64,000 nucleotides of DNA from Bubalus kerabau (taxonomy: Eukaryota > Chordata > Mammalia > Artiodactyla > Bovidae), in contig NC_073630.1 of the NCBI RefSeq assembly GCF_029407905.1, positions 48,013,001 through 48,077,000 of the forward strand, given 5' to 3'. The notes beneath the pieces were generated by a model. The model ran no database searches. It worked only from the letters and a program-made list of their open reading frames with translations, and was not told where the DNA came from. Within the stretch, counting starts at the first letter, position 1, and the number at the start of each line of letters is the position of its first letter. Below, piece by piece: positions 53,527 to 63,857 of the stretch. Both the position numbers and the translations under genes were made by a program.

Positions 53527-53590
53527 CACACTTCCAAATTCAACCACCACACTTCCAAATTCTCTCCACCACACTTCCAAATTCAACCCT
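53527..53590. repeat. Three-copy minisatellite, 21-22 bp unit
   Basis: The core CACACTTCCAAATT starts at 53527, 53548 and 53570, with CAACCAC or CTCTCCAC spacers. It is next to a MIR and accounts for the repetitive minus frame here. Confidence 0.92.
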
Positions 53591-53879
53591 CCTGGGCTCA
53601 GCAATGTTTTAAGTGTTCCAAGTGGATGACCATATGATTCATCGGCCAAATCAGGACACTTTTGAAAGCAAAAAGGAATTCTATTAATAATTGTGCAAAA
53701 ACGGAAGCAAACTGAAATTGTCCTTGGCAAATAGGCGAACACAGTCCTCTTAATTATGAAGAAAGTGTACATGTTATAAAGAGAGTTTGAATGATAAAGG
53801 AAGACTTTAGCAAAAGTCATATGTCACTGGCTTTAGGGCAGAAGGGCGTCCCCTTCTACACTTCTATGAGTGTGAGCTG
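53591..53879. other. Unassigned sequence
   Basis: Nothing recognised. Confidence 0.5.
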
Positions 53880-54010
53880 ATCCACTCATTCTAGAAAATA
53901 CTAAGCCCCTCTCTGTGTCAGGCACTGTGCCAGATGCTAAGATTATAGCTGAGAATAAGTCAGACAAGGTCATTGCTCTCTTGAAGTTTACATTTTGGTA
54001 GGTTGTTGTG
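53880..54010 (-). repeat. L2 3'-end fragment
   Basis: CTCTGTGTCAGGCACTGTGC, GATTATAGCTGAGAATAAGT and TCATTGCTCTCTTGAAGTTT are antisense L2. Confidence 0.78.
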
Positions 54011-54334
54011 AGGTTCAAAATCAATTAAATGAGATAACATACATAAGAACAGTGGTTTGAGAGCGCACTAAAGTAGAGTGCACATTCACTAGACCTGGGC
54101 AGGTGCACTTACACACAGAGAGTTTACACACTCCGGTTCTACACCGTCTGCAGGTGGATCCACAAATGTAGAACTAAGGATACAGGGGGCCAACTGTAAA
54201 GTCACGCGCAGATTTTCAAATGCCCAGAAAAGTAGGGAGGGAGTCTGAGCCCCTAACTTCTATGTTGTTCAGGGGTCAATTGTATACCAGGCTATCACTA
54301 AAAAGCAGGGCATTAGGGTGGAAAGAATAAGAAT
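54011..54334. other. Unassigned sequence
   Basis: Nothing recognised. Confidence 0.5.
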
Positions 54335-54560
54335 TGGGGAGCAAAAAATCAAGCTGGATTCTAATTCAGTCTTTACCACTTACTGTCTCTGTGACCTTGA
54401 ACCCATTAATAAATTGCTCTGAATCTCCATTTCTCTATCTACAATATATAAATAATAACATCTTCATTGCAAAATGATAGTAATAACTGTGTTTATGTTA
54501 ATTACATGCCTTCTGCAATGTTGGCCTCTGCTTAAAACATGGTAGCCATCATCCCCATTA
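54335..54560 (+). repeat. MIR SINE
   Basis: AATTCAGTCTTTACCACTTA, CTGTCTCTGTGACCTTGAAC, CTGAATCTCCATTTCTCTAT and CTCTGCTTAAAACATGGTAG are sense MIR. Confidence 0.8.
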
Positions 54561-54829
54561 TTGCAACGTCTGGGTCCCTGGACCCTGGGGGAGGTCCAAA
54601 ATCCAACAGGTGTGCAGAATTTAAAGGATATTTGGCTGGCTGAATTTGCACAACAGTTGAAGGGCCTGAAGGAGATAAGCATATTGAGTATTAGGGATAT
54701 GTCCTCAACCTATAGAATAAATCTGAATGACACAAAAATGGAGGAGGTGAAGAATAATCAGTATTAATAAGTTAAGAAAAGAGAATCCGCAGGAGCAGAT
54801 GGACAAGAAGGGAACAAGAGCAGTATGGT
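54561..54829. other. Unassigned sequence
   Basis: Nothing recognised. Confidence 0.5.
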
Positions 54830-54935
54830 CACTGGGTTCTTGGCTGGATCACAGATTTACCCCAAGACCTTGGTCAACATAGTGAACCTCCATATTCTAG
54901 CTCCCTTATCTGTGAATTCTGAGTGATGATCTAGG
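54830..54935 (+). repeat. MIR fragment
   Basis: CCCAAGACCTTGGTCAACAT, GTGAACCTCCATATTCTAGC and CTTATCTGTGAATTCTGAG fit the sense MIR core, diverged. Confidence 0.5.
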
Positions 54936-54936
54936 C

Positions 54937-55090
54937 CAGAGGATGGCAAACTTCTTCTAAAATGGGATTGATAGTGAATATTTTAAGCTTTGTAACCTAT
55001 AGAGTGTCTGTTGTGACTACTCAAATCTGTCATTGTAGCACAAAAACAGTCACAGACAATATTTTTAAAATCTGGCTGCGGGACCTCTGA
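54937..55090 (+). mobile_element. hAT-Charlie MER1-type fragment
   Basis: CAGAGGATGGCAAACTTCTT, GATAGTGAATATTTTAAGCT, TGTTGTGACTACTCAAATCT and AGCACAAAAACAGTCACAGA match the 5' half of the MER1-type element also seen at 23849-24311. The 3' half is lost. Confidence 0.77.
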
Positions 55091-55099
55091 AAAATTAGG

Positions 55100-55195
55100 A
55101 CTGTATCTTATCATCATTATCTCCCCAACATTTAACTCAGTGTTTAATAAAACTCATTGAACAAATGAATAAATGAGTGAGTGAATAAATGAATA
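55100..55195 (+). repeat. L2 3'-end fragment
   Basis: TATCTCCCCAACATTTAACT, AAACTCATTGAACAAATGAA and GAGTGAGTGAATAAATGAAT fit a sense L2 3' end with its (GAAT)n tail. Confidence 0.65.
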
Positions 55196-55279
55196 GTAAA
55201 GCAAAGTTGAAGCTCTCAGTAACACTATTTTGAGTAGTGTTGGTATTTTCAGGTTAATGATAGAGGAAAGAGAATGAGA

Positions 55280-55540
55280 GACCAATCATCTGGACTTCAT
55301 ATTAGCAATAAAAAATGAGTATGAGCCAAGCAGGGAGCTGGAAGCTAGTAAATGTTTTTGAGGAGGGGTGCGATATGATTAGGTCAGTATTAAGGAAAGA
55401 ACACTCTTAGGTATATTACAGGAGAGAAGCACACTTCAAGACAGGAAGACTATTAACCCAGGTAAAAAGGAACCAGAGCCTAAACCAGGATGGTGGCAGT
55501 GATGTTAAAGAGTACAGAGTCAAAAAACATTTTAGAATCA
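55280..55540 (-). repeat. Probable L2 relic
   Basis: TTTTTGAGGAGGGGTGCGAT, ATGATTAGGTCAGTATTAAG and CCAGGATGGTGGCAGTGATG resemble the antisense L2 region better seen at 59640-60680. Low to moderate certainty. Confidence 0.45.
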
Positions 55541-56509
55541 GTATTGACAGGATTTAACACAAACAATAAGAAGGAAGTTTATACTGAAGATGCCTTGTGG
55601 TTTTACATGTTAGCATCTCGGAAGACAATGATATTAACCAGACAAGGCTTGTGGGGTGAGAGTGATAACCTGGTGACCATCTTAAATTTGACGTGTCAGA
55701 ATCTGGAACATAGTTGTTGATCAGCAATAAATTCTCCTAAGTGTCACCCCCTTCCACCAGTTCTCCAACTTAGCTACCATCTCCCAACAGAAGAAAAATA
55801 ACCTTCAGGGTCTTGGTCAAACACACTGATGAAATCAATATTCACACTATCTACACATGTCCCGATTCATTAGTCTAATAGTCCACCAGAAAAGAAATGA
55901 GGTTAGCTTGGCTTCTTTTTCATTGACTTTAGTGATCTTTCTTTTTTCTCTATGTTCAATAACCAGCTATTTACTTCTCTTGAATTTTACTAGAATTTTT
56001 CTGAAGATTGATGGTCCCTGGTTTGCAGGCTTTTCAAAATCCATTTAATTCTTTTTCAAAAATTAAGTCATCTGTAACTTTCCAGTCCTCTGCCCTGGCT
56101 CCCTTCCTATGGGATGTGGATACAACTACCCACAGAGGTCCTGCGATGCTGAATCCAAGTTCTGCAGTGCTGAGGGGTGGCTGAGGACTGGGTCAGACCC
56201 ATGACCACCTAGCTTTGAAACCACTGAGCACCCAGTTTCAGTTTGAAGGTCACTGCCTTTGATAACAAAAAATAAATAGAAATGAGAAGACAGGCTTCCT
56301 CTTTGCCCACTACCTGCCCCAAGCAATAAGTGTATCTTTTTATCATTATCCAGATGCAAATCAGGAAGCTGGCCCAGAGTTCAAATTCTCTTGCTTTTCT
56401 CTTTAAGAACCATCTCCTCCCCTCAACTGAGGCTCAGTGCTTTCAGCACACTGTATCTTCCGGTTGTTGTAGCGTCCACGCTGTGCCTTATAATCCTCCA
56501 GCAGCTGTG
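55541..56509. other. Unassigned sequence
   Basis: No repeat is recognised. Confidence 0.5.
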
Positions 56510-57011
56510 ACTATGGCTGTCGTGGCAGAAAATGGTCCTCCAAGGCGTCTACATACGAATGCCCAGAACCTGTGAATATGGTAGCTTACACAGCAAAAAG
56601 AAATGAAGGCGTCAGAAGGAATCAAGATTACTAATCAGCCAACATTAAAATAGAGATTATACTGGATTATCCGACTGTGATTAATCACCAACCACCATGG
56701 AAGAGGGATTCAGAAGAGACAAACAGAGAAATGGCAGCATGAGACAAACTCAGCTGGTCATTGCTGGATTGAAGGAAGATGAGGCCACAAACCAAGGAAT
56801 GCAGACAGCCTCTAGAAACGAGAAATGGTAAGGCGAGAGATTCTTAGCTAGAGCCTTCAAAAGGAACACAGTCCTACCAACACCTTGACTTTAACCTGGT
56901 GAGACCTATTTCAGATTTTTTAACTCCGTGATTATAAGATATTAAATTTGTTTTGTTCTAAGCCATTAAGTTTATGGTAATCTGAACAGCAGCAACAGGA
57001 AACTGATACAT
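56510..57011 (+). mobile_element. MaLR-type LTR (MLT1-like), sense
   Basis: CAGAACCTGTGAATATGGTA, TATACTGGATTATCCGACTG, GAGGCCACAAACCAAGGAAT, CCTACCAACACCTTGACTTT, TTGTTCTAAGCCATTAAGTT and AGGAAACTGATACA give the whole block order of an MLT1 LTR to its 3' end. Ancient, no coding part. Confidence 0.75.
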
Positions 57012-58079
57012 TAGTACCTGCTAAATGATGTTTAGGTTCATGCCATCAATTTTTCTACCCATTTATACACCCAGAAAGGGCTGTTTTCATTTGCGACTAT
57101 TTCTAGGTAAGTCTCTTGGGGGTAAAAAAGAGACATGGAGAGGATGCATGAGCAAGACCCCAAAAATCAAAAGGACCAGTTAATAATTGCTCAGCATTGG
57201 CTAGCCCCTGGGTCCTGCCTTCATGCCTTCTCTTTTCCCCACCTTTGAAAATAGTCTCGCTATTAACCTTATTCAAATTAGTCTAACTCAAGTGTGTCTT
57301 CTGTTTCCTCTTGGGAGTCTGACAGGTACAGTGACCTAGTACATGCACACACACACACACACCTGAAACAAAATTTCAAGAAAACTTTCTATCTGGCCAT
57401 GCCCTTCCCTGCCTCACTAAACAATCAAAATTTATTTCATGACCCTCATTTTGAAAAAATCCATTTTAGACTACATCCACGGTAGGAAATGCAGGGAGAA
57501 AAAAACCTAGTTAAGCGTGTTCCATATTAAAAAATAAAAAAGAAATTTGGGCCATAGGAAAAAGAAAAAAAGGTGGTGTGGGGATAGAGATGAATAAAGA
57601 AAATGGCCAAGCAATATGGCAAGGTGTCAAATGGCTGTTAAGAGCTGGCATTTCTATATTTAATTTGAAGTGATTTGTTGTGCTCTAACTTAAGCCTCTT
57701 CCATCTCCCAAGCCTTAAGTAAAGTTTGCTATATACACAAACGCCTTGCATGCATGGATTTGTTTGTTCATTTGTTGAAAAGGGGAGAGAAAATTGAGTG
57801 AAGGAACAAAAGGCTCACTTCCAGGTCTATGTAGTTAAATCCAGAAGACACCCTTGAGGCATCTCTATGGCCCAGACACAGCGGTAGCATGAAAAGGGTG
57901 TCAAGTTCCCACGAGTTGTGTAGTGGGATTTTACTCACTCTACCAAGACACTGGGGGCAGCTCTCCCCAGCTAACACTTGGACACACTTCTTTCTTTCTG
58001 CTTATATTAAATTTTCTATAATAAATATACCTTACTTTCATAAAGAGGAAAAAAGTCTTCTCTAAACATATGTTTGAAC
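57012..58079. other. Unassigned sequence with (CA)n
   Basis: A short (CA)n at about 57345-57362. No other repeat or gene is recognised. Confidence 0.5.
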
Positions 58080-58205
58080 TGACTGATGTCAAAGGTACAT
58101 GTTATATGCCTGGCATTGTGGTAGGCACTCTTGTGAATTTGAGACAATTCTAATACTTGTTCTGGGCCTCAAGAAGCTTATACTGTCCCCAAAATAAAGA
58201 GAAAC
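58080..58205 (-). repeat. L2 3'-end fragment
   Basis: ATGTTATATGCCTGGCATTG, GTGGTAGGCACTCTTGTGAA and TCAAGAAGCTTATACTGTCC fit antisense L2. Confidence 0.65.
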
Positions 58206-58245
58206 AAAGAAGAAGCTGAAAACAATTCTACTCGTCAGTGTTTCC

Positions 58246-58265
58246 AAAAAAAAAAAAAAAAAAAA
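58246..58265. repeat. A-run (20 nt)
   Basis: A pure A-run following TTTCC, with no retroposon body recognised directly upstream. The same kind of orphan A-run occurs at 5320-5340. Confidence 0.9.
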
Positions 58266-58298
58266 TCAGGAGAGTTAAAGGCCATTAAGAAACACTTC

Positions 58299-58325
58299 AG
58301 AGAAGGCAATGGCAACCCACTCCAG
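58299..58325 (+). mobile_element. Orphan 27-bp Bov-A2 5' end
   Basis: CAGAGAAGGCAATGGCAACC, then CACTCCA, is the first 27 bp of Bov-A2. It stops abruptly, and a full Bov-A2 starts 73 bp downstream. A copy missing its 3' side is unusual for target-primed insertion. Confidence 0.75.
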
Positions 58326-58398
58326 GAAGACTAAAAAGAGCATGACTTGATAAAGGCAGACTCTTTGAGGAGCCCAAGGATAGAAGAGGACCTGGTTC

Positions 58399-58667
58399 GG
58401 AGAAGGCAATGGCACCCCACTCCAGTACTCTTGCCTGGAAAAATCCATGGACCGAGGAGCCTGGTGGGCTGCCGTCCATGGGGTCGCTAAGAGTCGGAGA
58501 CGACTGAGCGACTTCACTTTCACTTTTCACTTTCATGCATTGGAGAAGGAAATGGCAACCCACTCCAGTGTTCTTGCCTGGAGAATCCCAGGGACGGGGG
58601 AGTCTGGTGGGCTGCCGTCTATGGGGTCGCACAGAGTTGGACACAACTGAATCGACGCAGCAGCAGC
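58399..58667 (+). mobile_element. Bov-A2 SINE, full dimer, 14-bp exact TSD
   Basis: GGAGAAGGCAATGGCACCCC, two Bov-A units joined by TTCACTTTCACTTTTCACTT, and a (CAG)n tail. TSD AGAGGACCTGGTTC lies at 58385-58398 and 58668-58681. Near consensus, so young. Confidence 0.96.
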
Positions 58668-58681
58668 AGAGGACCTGGTTC

Positions 58682-59639
58682 AGAAGATTAAGTTGTTGGA
58701 GCCATTAATTAACAATGACCAGAGTCCCGGCTGACTCATGAGCCCACTCTTGTATCCAGTCCTGCCTCTTTCCACTAGCCTGCCTGTTTTAACAAATACA
58801 CAGAACAGTATTGTAGCCGTGATGCCCACTGCCTCATCCTTTAGAGAATAGGCAGGACACAGACCCTGGCTCCAGAGCTCCAATGCCCTGCCTTCCCCAA
58901 CTAACAGGGAATACAGCTATTCTCTTAGGGAAAAAGAAAAAGGAAAGCAACTTTGAAAGCACATCTTCTCTGAAGTACATTTAAATTAGGTTGACTGATT
59001 TTTTTAGTTTGCTGAGTTTAGGGTCATATTCTCTTGACTTAATTTTTAACAACTGCAAATGTTTTTTGATTCATGTAGTACAGAGAGATTAATCATACTC
59101 TAACCACATGGGCAATATGGAATTTATTTGCCATCTATTTGCCTCAGAGTTCATCTCAGAAAAATCAATTGTGTTAGTAAAAGGCTGCTTGAGCTGAACA
59201 GACAACGGTTTGCAAGCTGCAGCCAAAGACCTCAGGCTCTACCAAGGTGTCTCAAAGGTCAAGTGGGGGAGTGAGAAGAAGGACTGTAGACCATCTCACT
59301 TTAAATAGAGCTATTTGAGGTTCTGCATAAGATTTCATTGTTAATAAAAGACAAGAAGGTTTCCTGCAGCTTAAAAAAATGTAAACCACTAATTCTCATT
59401 CTATTTGTTCATTTCACAGATGGAATAAAAGGGGGCTCAAGAAGATGCGAGACTTACCCAGGAACACCCAGCTAATTGGTAATGGAATGAAAGTAACATC
59501 TCAAAGAGGGTTGATATGAATAAAAAAAATCACAGTTATATCAGTGACTTCTTTCAACCTTTTGGCATGAGGTATTGGAAAATGGGAAAGACTTAAGGAG
59601 TTAGTATTTTAAAGAAGAGAAAGCCTCAGTACTCCTAGT
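58682..59639. other. Unassigned sequence
   Basis: No repeat is recognised, except that the part after about 59450 has a weak MIR-like look. Confidence 0.45.
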
Positions 59640-60680
59640 CTCATTCATTTATTCAACAAATATTGTTGAGTACCTTCTATATACCAGCTCTGTACCAAAT
59701 ACTGAGGAAGAACAGCATTTAACATAGAAAAGAATACTTTCAAGGAACTCACACTCCAGTGTGAAAGACAAACAAACAAAGATTACAAACCAATAAATAA
59801 AATAATTACAGGTGTGACACACACCACAAAGGAAATAAACAAGATGAGGTAGACCATAACTCTACAAATTGGTTAGGAAAGGTCACTTTAAAGAGATAAT
59901 ATCTGAAATTGAGCAGACGGAAACAAAGGTATCAGTAATGCAAAAGGGAGAACATTCCAGATAAAAAGAACTCTAAGTGAAAAAAGCCCTAGAAGCAAGA
60001 AAGAGTGGAATCCATTTAAGGAACAGAAGGGACAGTGTATCTAGAACCTGGTGGAGACAGTGGCCAACACGATGTTGGACAGGTGAAAAGAAACCAGATC
60101 ACACTTGGCCAGGCGGACCACAGTGAAACACCTGGATTTTACGTTAACAGCCAAGAATCTAAATCACTGAAGTGCTGTTAAACAGAGCCACATAATCTGA
60201 CTTATATTTGAAGACGACTCTAGCCAGGGTGTGACGCCTACTTTGTAGAGGATATAGGGTAAATGCAAGGAAGACTAATATTGAGAGACTATTGCATTAA
60301 TCAAGGAAAGAGATAATGGTGGTAATATTAAAGACAGAGAAGTATATGAATTCAAAGGTTATGTTGCATATAAAGCCAACAGGCTTTGCTGATGAATTGA
60401 ATGGAGGAGAGCAGCAAGGAAAAGTGTGTGGAGTGACTCCTAGATGAACATCAAGGGGGGGGGGAGGCACGGGTATTCCATTTACTGAGAATGGGGAGAG
60501 GGATATTTTGCATAGAGAAGCCAAAATATTTATTTTAGGTATATTGATGTATCCTGGATATCCAAATGGACATGATGAATAGGACCTTGGCTATATACGT
60601 ATAAAGCTCAAGAGATTGTTCAGAAGTGAAGCTGAAAATATAGCATCTGTAACTTGGAGATCATATTTCAAATCTTGACG
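59640..60680 (-). repeat. L2 LINE relic, about 1 kb
   Basis: The longest L2 here, antisense. The left end is TCATTTATTCAACAAATATT with GGAACTCACACTCCAG. Then come GAGAACATTCCAGATAAAAA, GACTATTGCATTAATCAAGG, TCCATTTACTGAGAATGGGG and CTCAAGAGATTGTTCAG, in the L2 order. A G-run (about 60456-60465) lies within it. No frame survives. Confidence 0.72.
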
Positions 60681-60949
60681 TTGGGGAGATCCACCTCCAG
60701 TATGGCTGATAATGCTCCTATCATATTGATGATCCCACAGACAACAACTATCAGCTGTGAACAAAACACCAAAAACAACCACATAAGGCTCTGCAAAGTA
60801 AACAAAAGTAGACAGGTTCAAGAAAGTAACTTATATTTGGAAATATATTGTCACAGATGAGTTTCCCATTTTTATGGTGATTAGCTTATTTAGGGGGAAA
60901 GAAAAAATCCTGTCTTTCTGGCCTAAAAAATCAAAGGACAGAAAATCTC
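60681..60949. other. Unassigned, possibly L1 5' region
   Basis: No firm repeat. It may belong to the L1M that follows. Confidence 0.4.
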
Positions 60950-61900
60950 TGTGACCCTGAACTACAAATGATGGGGCCATCTGAAAGCTGCTCAGCTAAA
61001 GATAAAAATATCTGAACTGAGATTTCAGCTGCTGCCACCCAAGAAATAGAGTTTTCTATCTGAGTTCAACCAAATTAACTACCTACAAAACAAAAATTAC
61101 CATCTCTTTGAGGACTATAACAGAATTTCTATGACATAAAATTGGCAATATCTGGGATACAATCTAAAATTACTCAACATACCTAAGTCTAGGCAACTGC
61201 GACCAATATTAAGAGAAAGAGAATCAATGGAGATGACCACAAAATGACCCAGATGTTAGAATTAACAGATTATGTTCTTAGAACAACTATTAGAAATTTG
61301 ACCAATGAGGTAAGAGAAAGTATACTTGTAACAAATGAGTAGATAGGAATCTCACATAGAAAAATAAATACTATCCAAAAAAATCAAATGGAATTTCTAG
61401 GACTAAAAATGAATATCTGAAATTAAAAAAAAAAAAAATCATTCAATGGGCTTAACAGACCAGAAGAATGATTCAATGAACTTGAATATAGATCAGTAGG
61501 TAATACACAATCTGAAGAACAGAGAGGAAATTTTTTTAATGAGCAGAGCCTCAGTAGGGAAATATTAAAAGGTCTAACATATGTATCGGAGAAGGCAATG
61601 GCACCCCAGTCCAGTACTCTTGCCTGGAAAATCCCATGGACGAAGAAGCCTGGTGGGCTGCAGTCCATGGGGTCGCGAAGAGTCAGACACGACTGAGCGA
61701 CTTCACTTTCACTTTTCACTTTCATGCATCGGAGAAGGAAATGGCAACCCACTCCAGTGTTCTTGCCTGGAGAATCCCAGGGACGGGGGAGCCTGGTGGG
61801 CTGCCGTCTACGGGGTCGCACAGAGTCGGACACAACTGAAGCAACAGCAGCAGCAGCAACATACGTATAATTAGAAAGGTTAAATGAGACTACATGGGAG
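60950..61900 (+). mobile_element. Ancient L1M relic (5' and ORF1 region), split by Bov-A2
   Basis: TGACCCAGATGTTAGAATTA, CAAATGGAATTTCTAGGACT, GAACTTGAATATAGATCAGT, GAGCAGAGCCTCAGTAGGGA and AATATTAAAAGGTCTAACAT follow the L1 ORF1 coding order. A 14-nt A-run lies at about 61424. After the SINE only AACATACGTATAATTAG and a little more are recognisable. HAL1, the half-LINE type, is possible. No frame is intact. Confidence 0.75.
61587..61857 (+). mobile_element. Bov-A2 SINE, full dimer, 11-bp TSD
   Basis: Sense dimer from CGGAGAAGGCAATGGCACCC to (CAG)n. TSD AACATA(T/C)GTAT lies at 61576-61586 and 61858-61868, one mismatch. It interrupts the L1M. Confidence 0.96.
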
Positions 61901-62559
61901 AACAGAGAAGAGGAATGGCCCAAGGAATATGCCCTGAGGGGGTTCTACTGAAGCAGCCACAAGGAAAATGGGGAAGAGGTGCTTTAATTTTCTTATCCAT
62001 CAGAAAATCCACTTTGATGTTTTGCTTTTCCTTTTGTCTTATATCTGCAAATATAGGAACCAAAAAAATCATATGAGGGAAGGGACTTTCATTGACTAAA
62101 AGAAATAAAGTTGCAACTTACTGACCCACTGTCAATACTTCTGTCTCCACTCTGTTCCTAAGACCTAACCAGTAGTATGAAGGGAAGTGATTTGTTAAAG
62201 CACAAGGGAATTTACTTTCCTAGAAGTTGTTGGGGGTTTTTTTGTTGTTTTTTTTTTTTAGTTTTGTTTATTGTTTCATCTCACAATGAAACTGTAAAAC
62301 ATTTGCCTAGGAATTCTACCATGAAAAATCCCCTGGAAAAGAGATTCCAAATTTTAAGCCATAATCAGAACAAAAGTCACACCAGACAAAAATTAAAACA
62401 GTGACCAAAAGAAAAAAAAAAATCAGAAAACCAGCAAGATTCAGAAGACTATTGGTACCAAAGAAAAAGGATATTTCAAGAAAATGAAATCCATTCCAGT
62501 GTGAGGCTTACAGAAGAATAAACTTTAGCAGGTGAGATGTAAAGTGAAGATTAGAGAAG
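61901..62559. other. Unassigned sequence with a T-rich run
   Basis: A T/G-rich stretch lies at about 62228-62275. No repeat or gene is recognised. Confidence 0.5.
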
Positions 62560-62840
62560 ATTAAAAATGGTGTTTGAAAACAAACAGCCAATGATAACAC
62601 AACAAATAATATTAAATTCTATAAGTACATCAGAAATAAGACTGCTGCAAAGGGATCAGTGAATCGGCCAGACAAGCAGTGCACAAAGGAGATATTCAAA
62701 AGGATAAGGAGATTGCAGGGAAACTAAATAATATATTTGCATCAATTTTCACAGTGAAGAATCAGGAAATAGAGGAAAAGGGAGGAAAAAACCTTATTAT
62801 GTGAAAGGCAGGTCCAGCTCAGATTGAGACATCAAAGAGA
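62560..62840 (+). repeat. Probable CR1/L3 LINE relic
   Basis: AGACTGCTGCAAAGGGATCA, CAGACAAGCAGTGCACAAAG, GAAACTAAATAATATATTTG and CATCAATTTTCACAGTGAAG match the region upstream of the reverse transcriptase of CR1/L3. Rare and old in mammals. Confidence 0.55.
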
Positions 62841-63149
62841 ATCATGAGTCAAGGAAATGGTGAAAGAAGGTATTGCCATGTACCAGCCAAAGCAGGGGGC
62901 ATTCACCAGAGAATCCAGAAGCATGGAATGCTTGTAATCTCTGATTCCGTATAGCTTTATCATTTGCCACTTAAAAGGCTTCATGTTCTGGTGAACTGGC
63001 AGGCAAGTTGGAAAACATACTTGATTTCTATGGTAGAACGATCTCCATACAGCAAAATATCCAGTCAGTATATTATGACCCAACTGGCTGATTGCTCAAA
63101 AGTCAAACAAGATTATGGAGCTTTAATCCAGCCAATCTCAGAATGTATG
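62841..63149. other. Unassigned sequence
   Basis: It may still be CR1/L3-derived. Nothing firm. Confidence 0.4.
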
Positions 63150-63197
63150 GAAACGGAAATTGTCATATATGTTTAGTCAGAGTATAAACTGGTACCA

Positions 63198-63473
63198 GAG
63201 AAGGCAATGGCACCCCACTCCAGTACTCTTGCCTGGAAAATCCCATGGACGGAGGAACCTGGTAGATTGCAGTCCATGGGGTCATGAAGAGTCAGACACG
63301 ACTGAGCGACTTCACTTTCACTTTTCACTTTCATGCATTGGAGAAGGAAATGGCAACCCACTCCAGTGTTCTTGCCTGGAGAATCCCAGGGACGGGAAGC
63401 CTGGTGGGCTGCCGTTTATGGGGTCGCACAGAGTCGGACATGACTAAAGCGATGCAGCAGCAGCAGCAGCAGC
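63198..63473 (+). mobile_element. Bov-A2 SINE, full dimer, 12-bp exact TSD
   Basis: Sense dimer from GAGAAGGCAATGGCACCCC to a (CAG)n tail. TSD AAACTGGTACCA lies at 63186-63197 and 63474-63485. Near consensus. Confidence 0.97.
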
Positions 63474-63584
63474 AAACTGGTACCACCATCTTTAGAGAAC
63501 AGTTGTAATATCTAATGAAATTCAAAATGTATATACCAAATAAAGCACCAATTTCACATCAGGTGCATATGCTAAAGAAACTCT

Positions 63585-63857
63585 GCTGCTGCTGCTAAGT
63601 CACTTCAGTCGTGTCTGACTCTGTGTGACCCCATAGACAACAGCCCACCAGGCTCCCCCGTCCCTGGGATTCTCCAGGCAAGAACACTGAAGTGGGTTGC
63701 CATTTCCTTCTCCGATGCATGAAAGTGAAAAGTGAAAATGAAGTCGCTCAGTCGTGTCTGACTCTTCACGACCCCATGGACTGCAGCCTACCAGGCTCCT
63801 CCGCCCATGGGATTTTCCAGGCAAGAGTACTGGAGTGGGGTGCCACTGCCTTCTCTG
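63585..63857 (-). mobile_element. Bov-A2 SINE, full dimer, 11-bp exact TSD
   Basis: Antisense dimer from (GCT)n to GTGCCACTGCCTTCTCTG. TSD AAAGAAACTCT lies at 63574-63584 and 63858-63868. It faces the sense copy 111 bp to its left, making a long inverted repeat. Confidence 0.97.

Noticed and set aside
53527..53590. CRISPR-like direct repeats
   Set aside because: Only three short imperfect units with no unique spacers, in a mammalian genome. It is a minisatellite.
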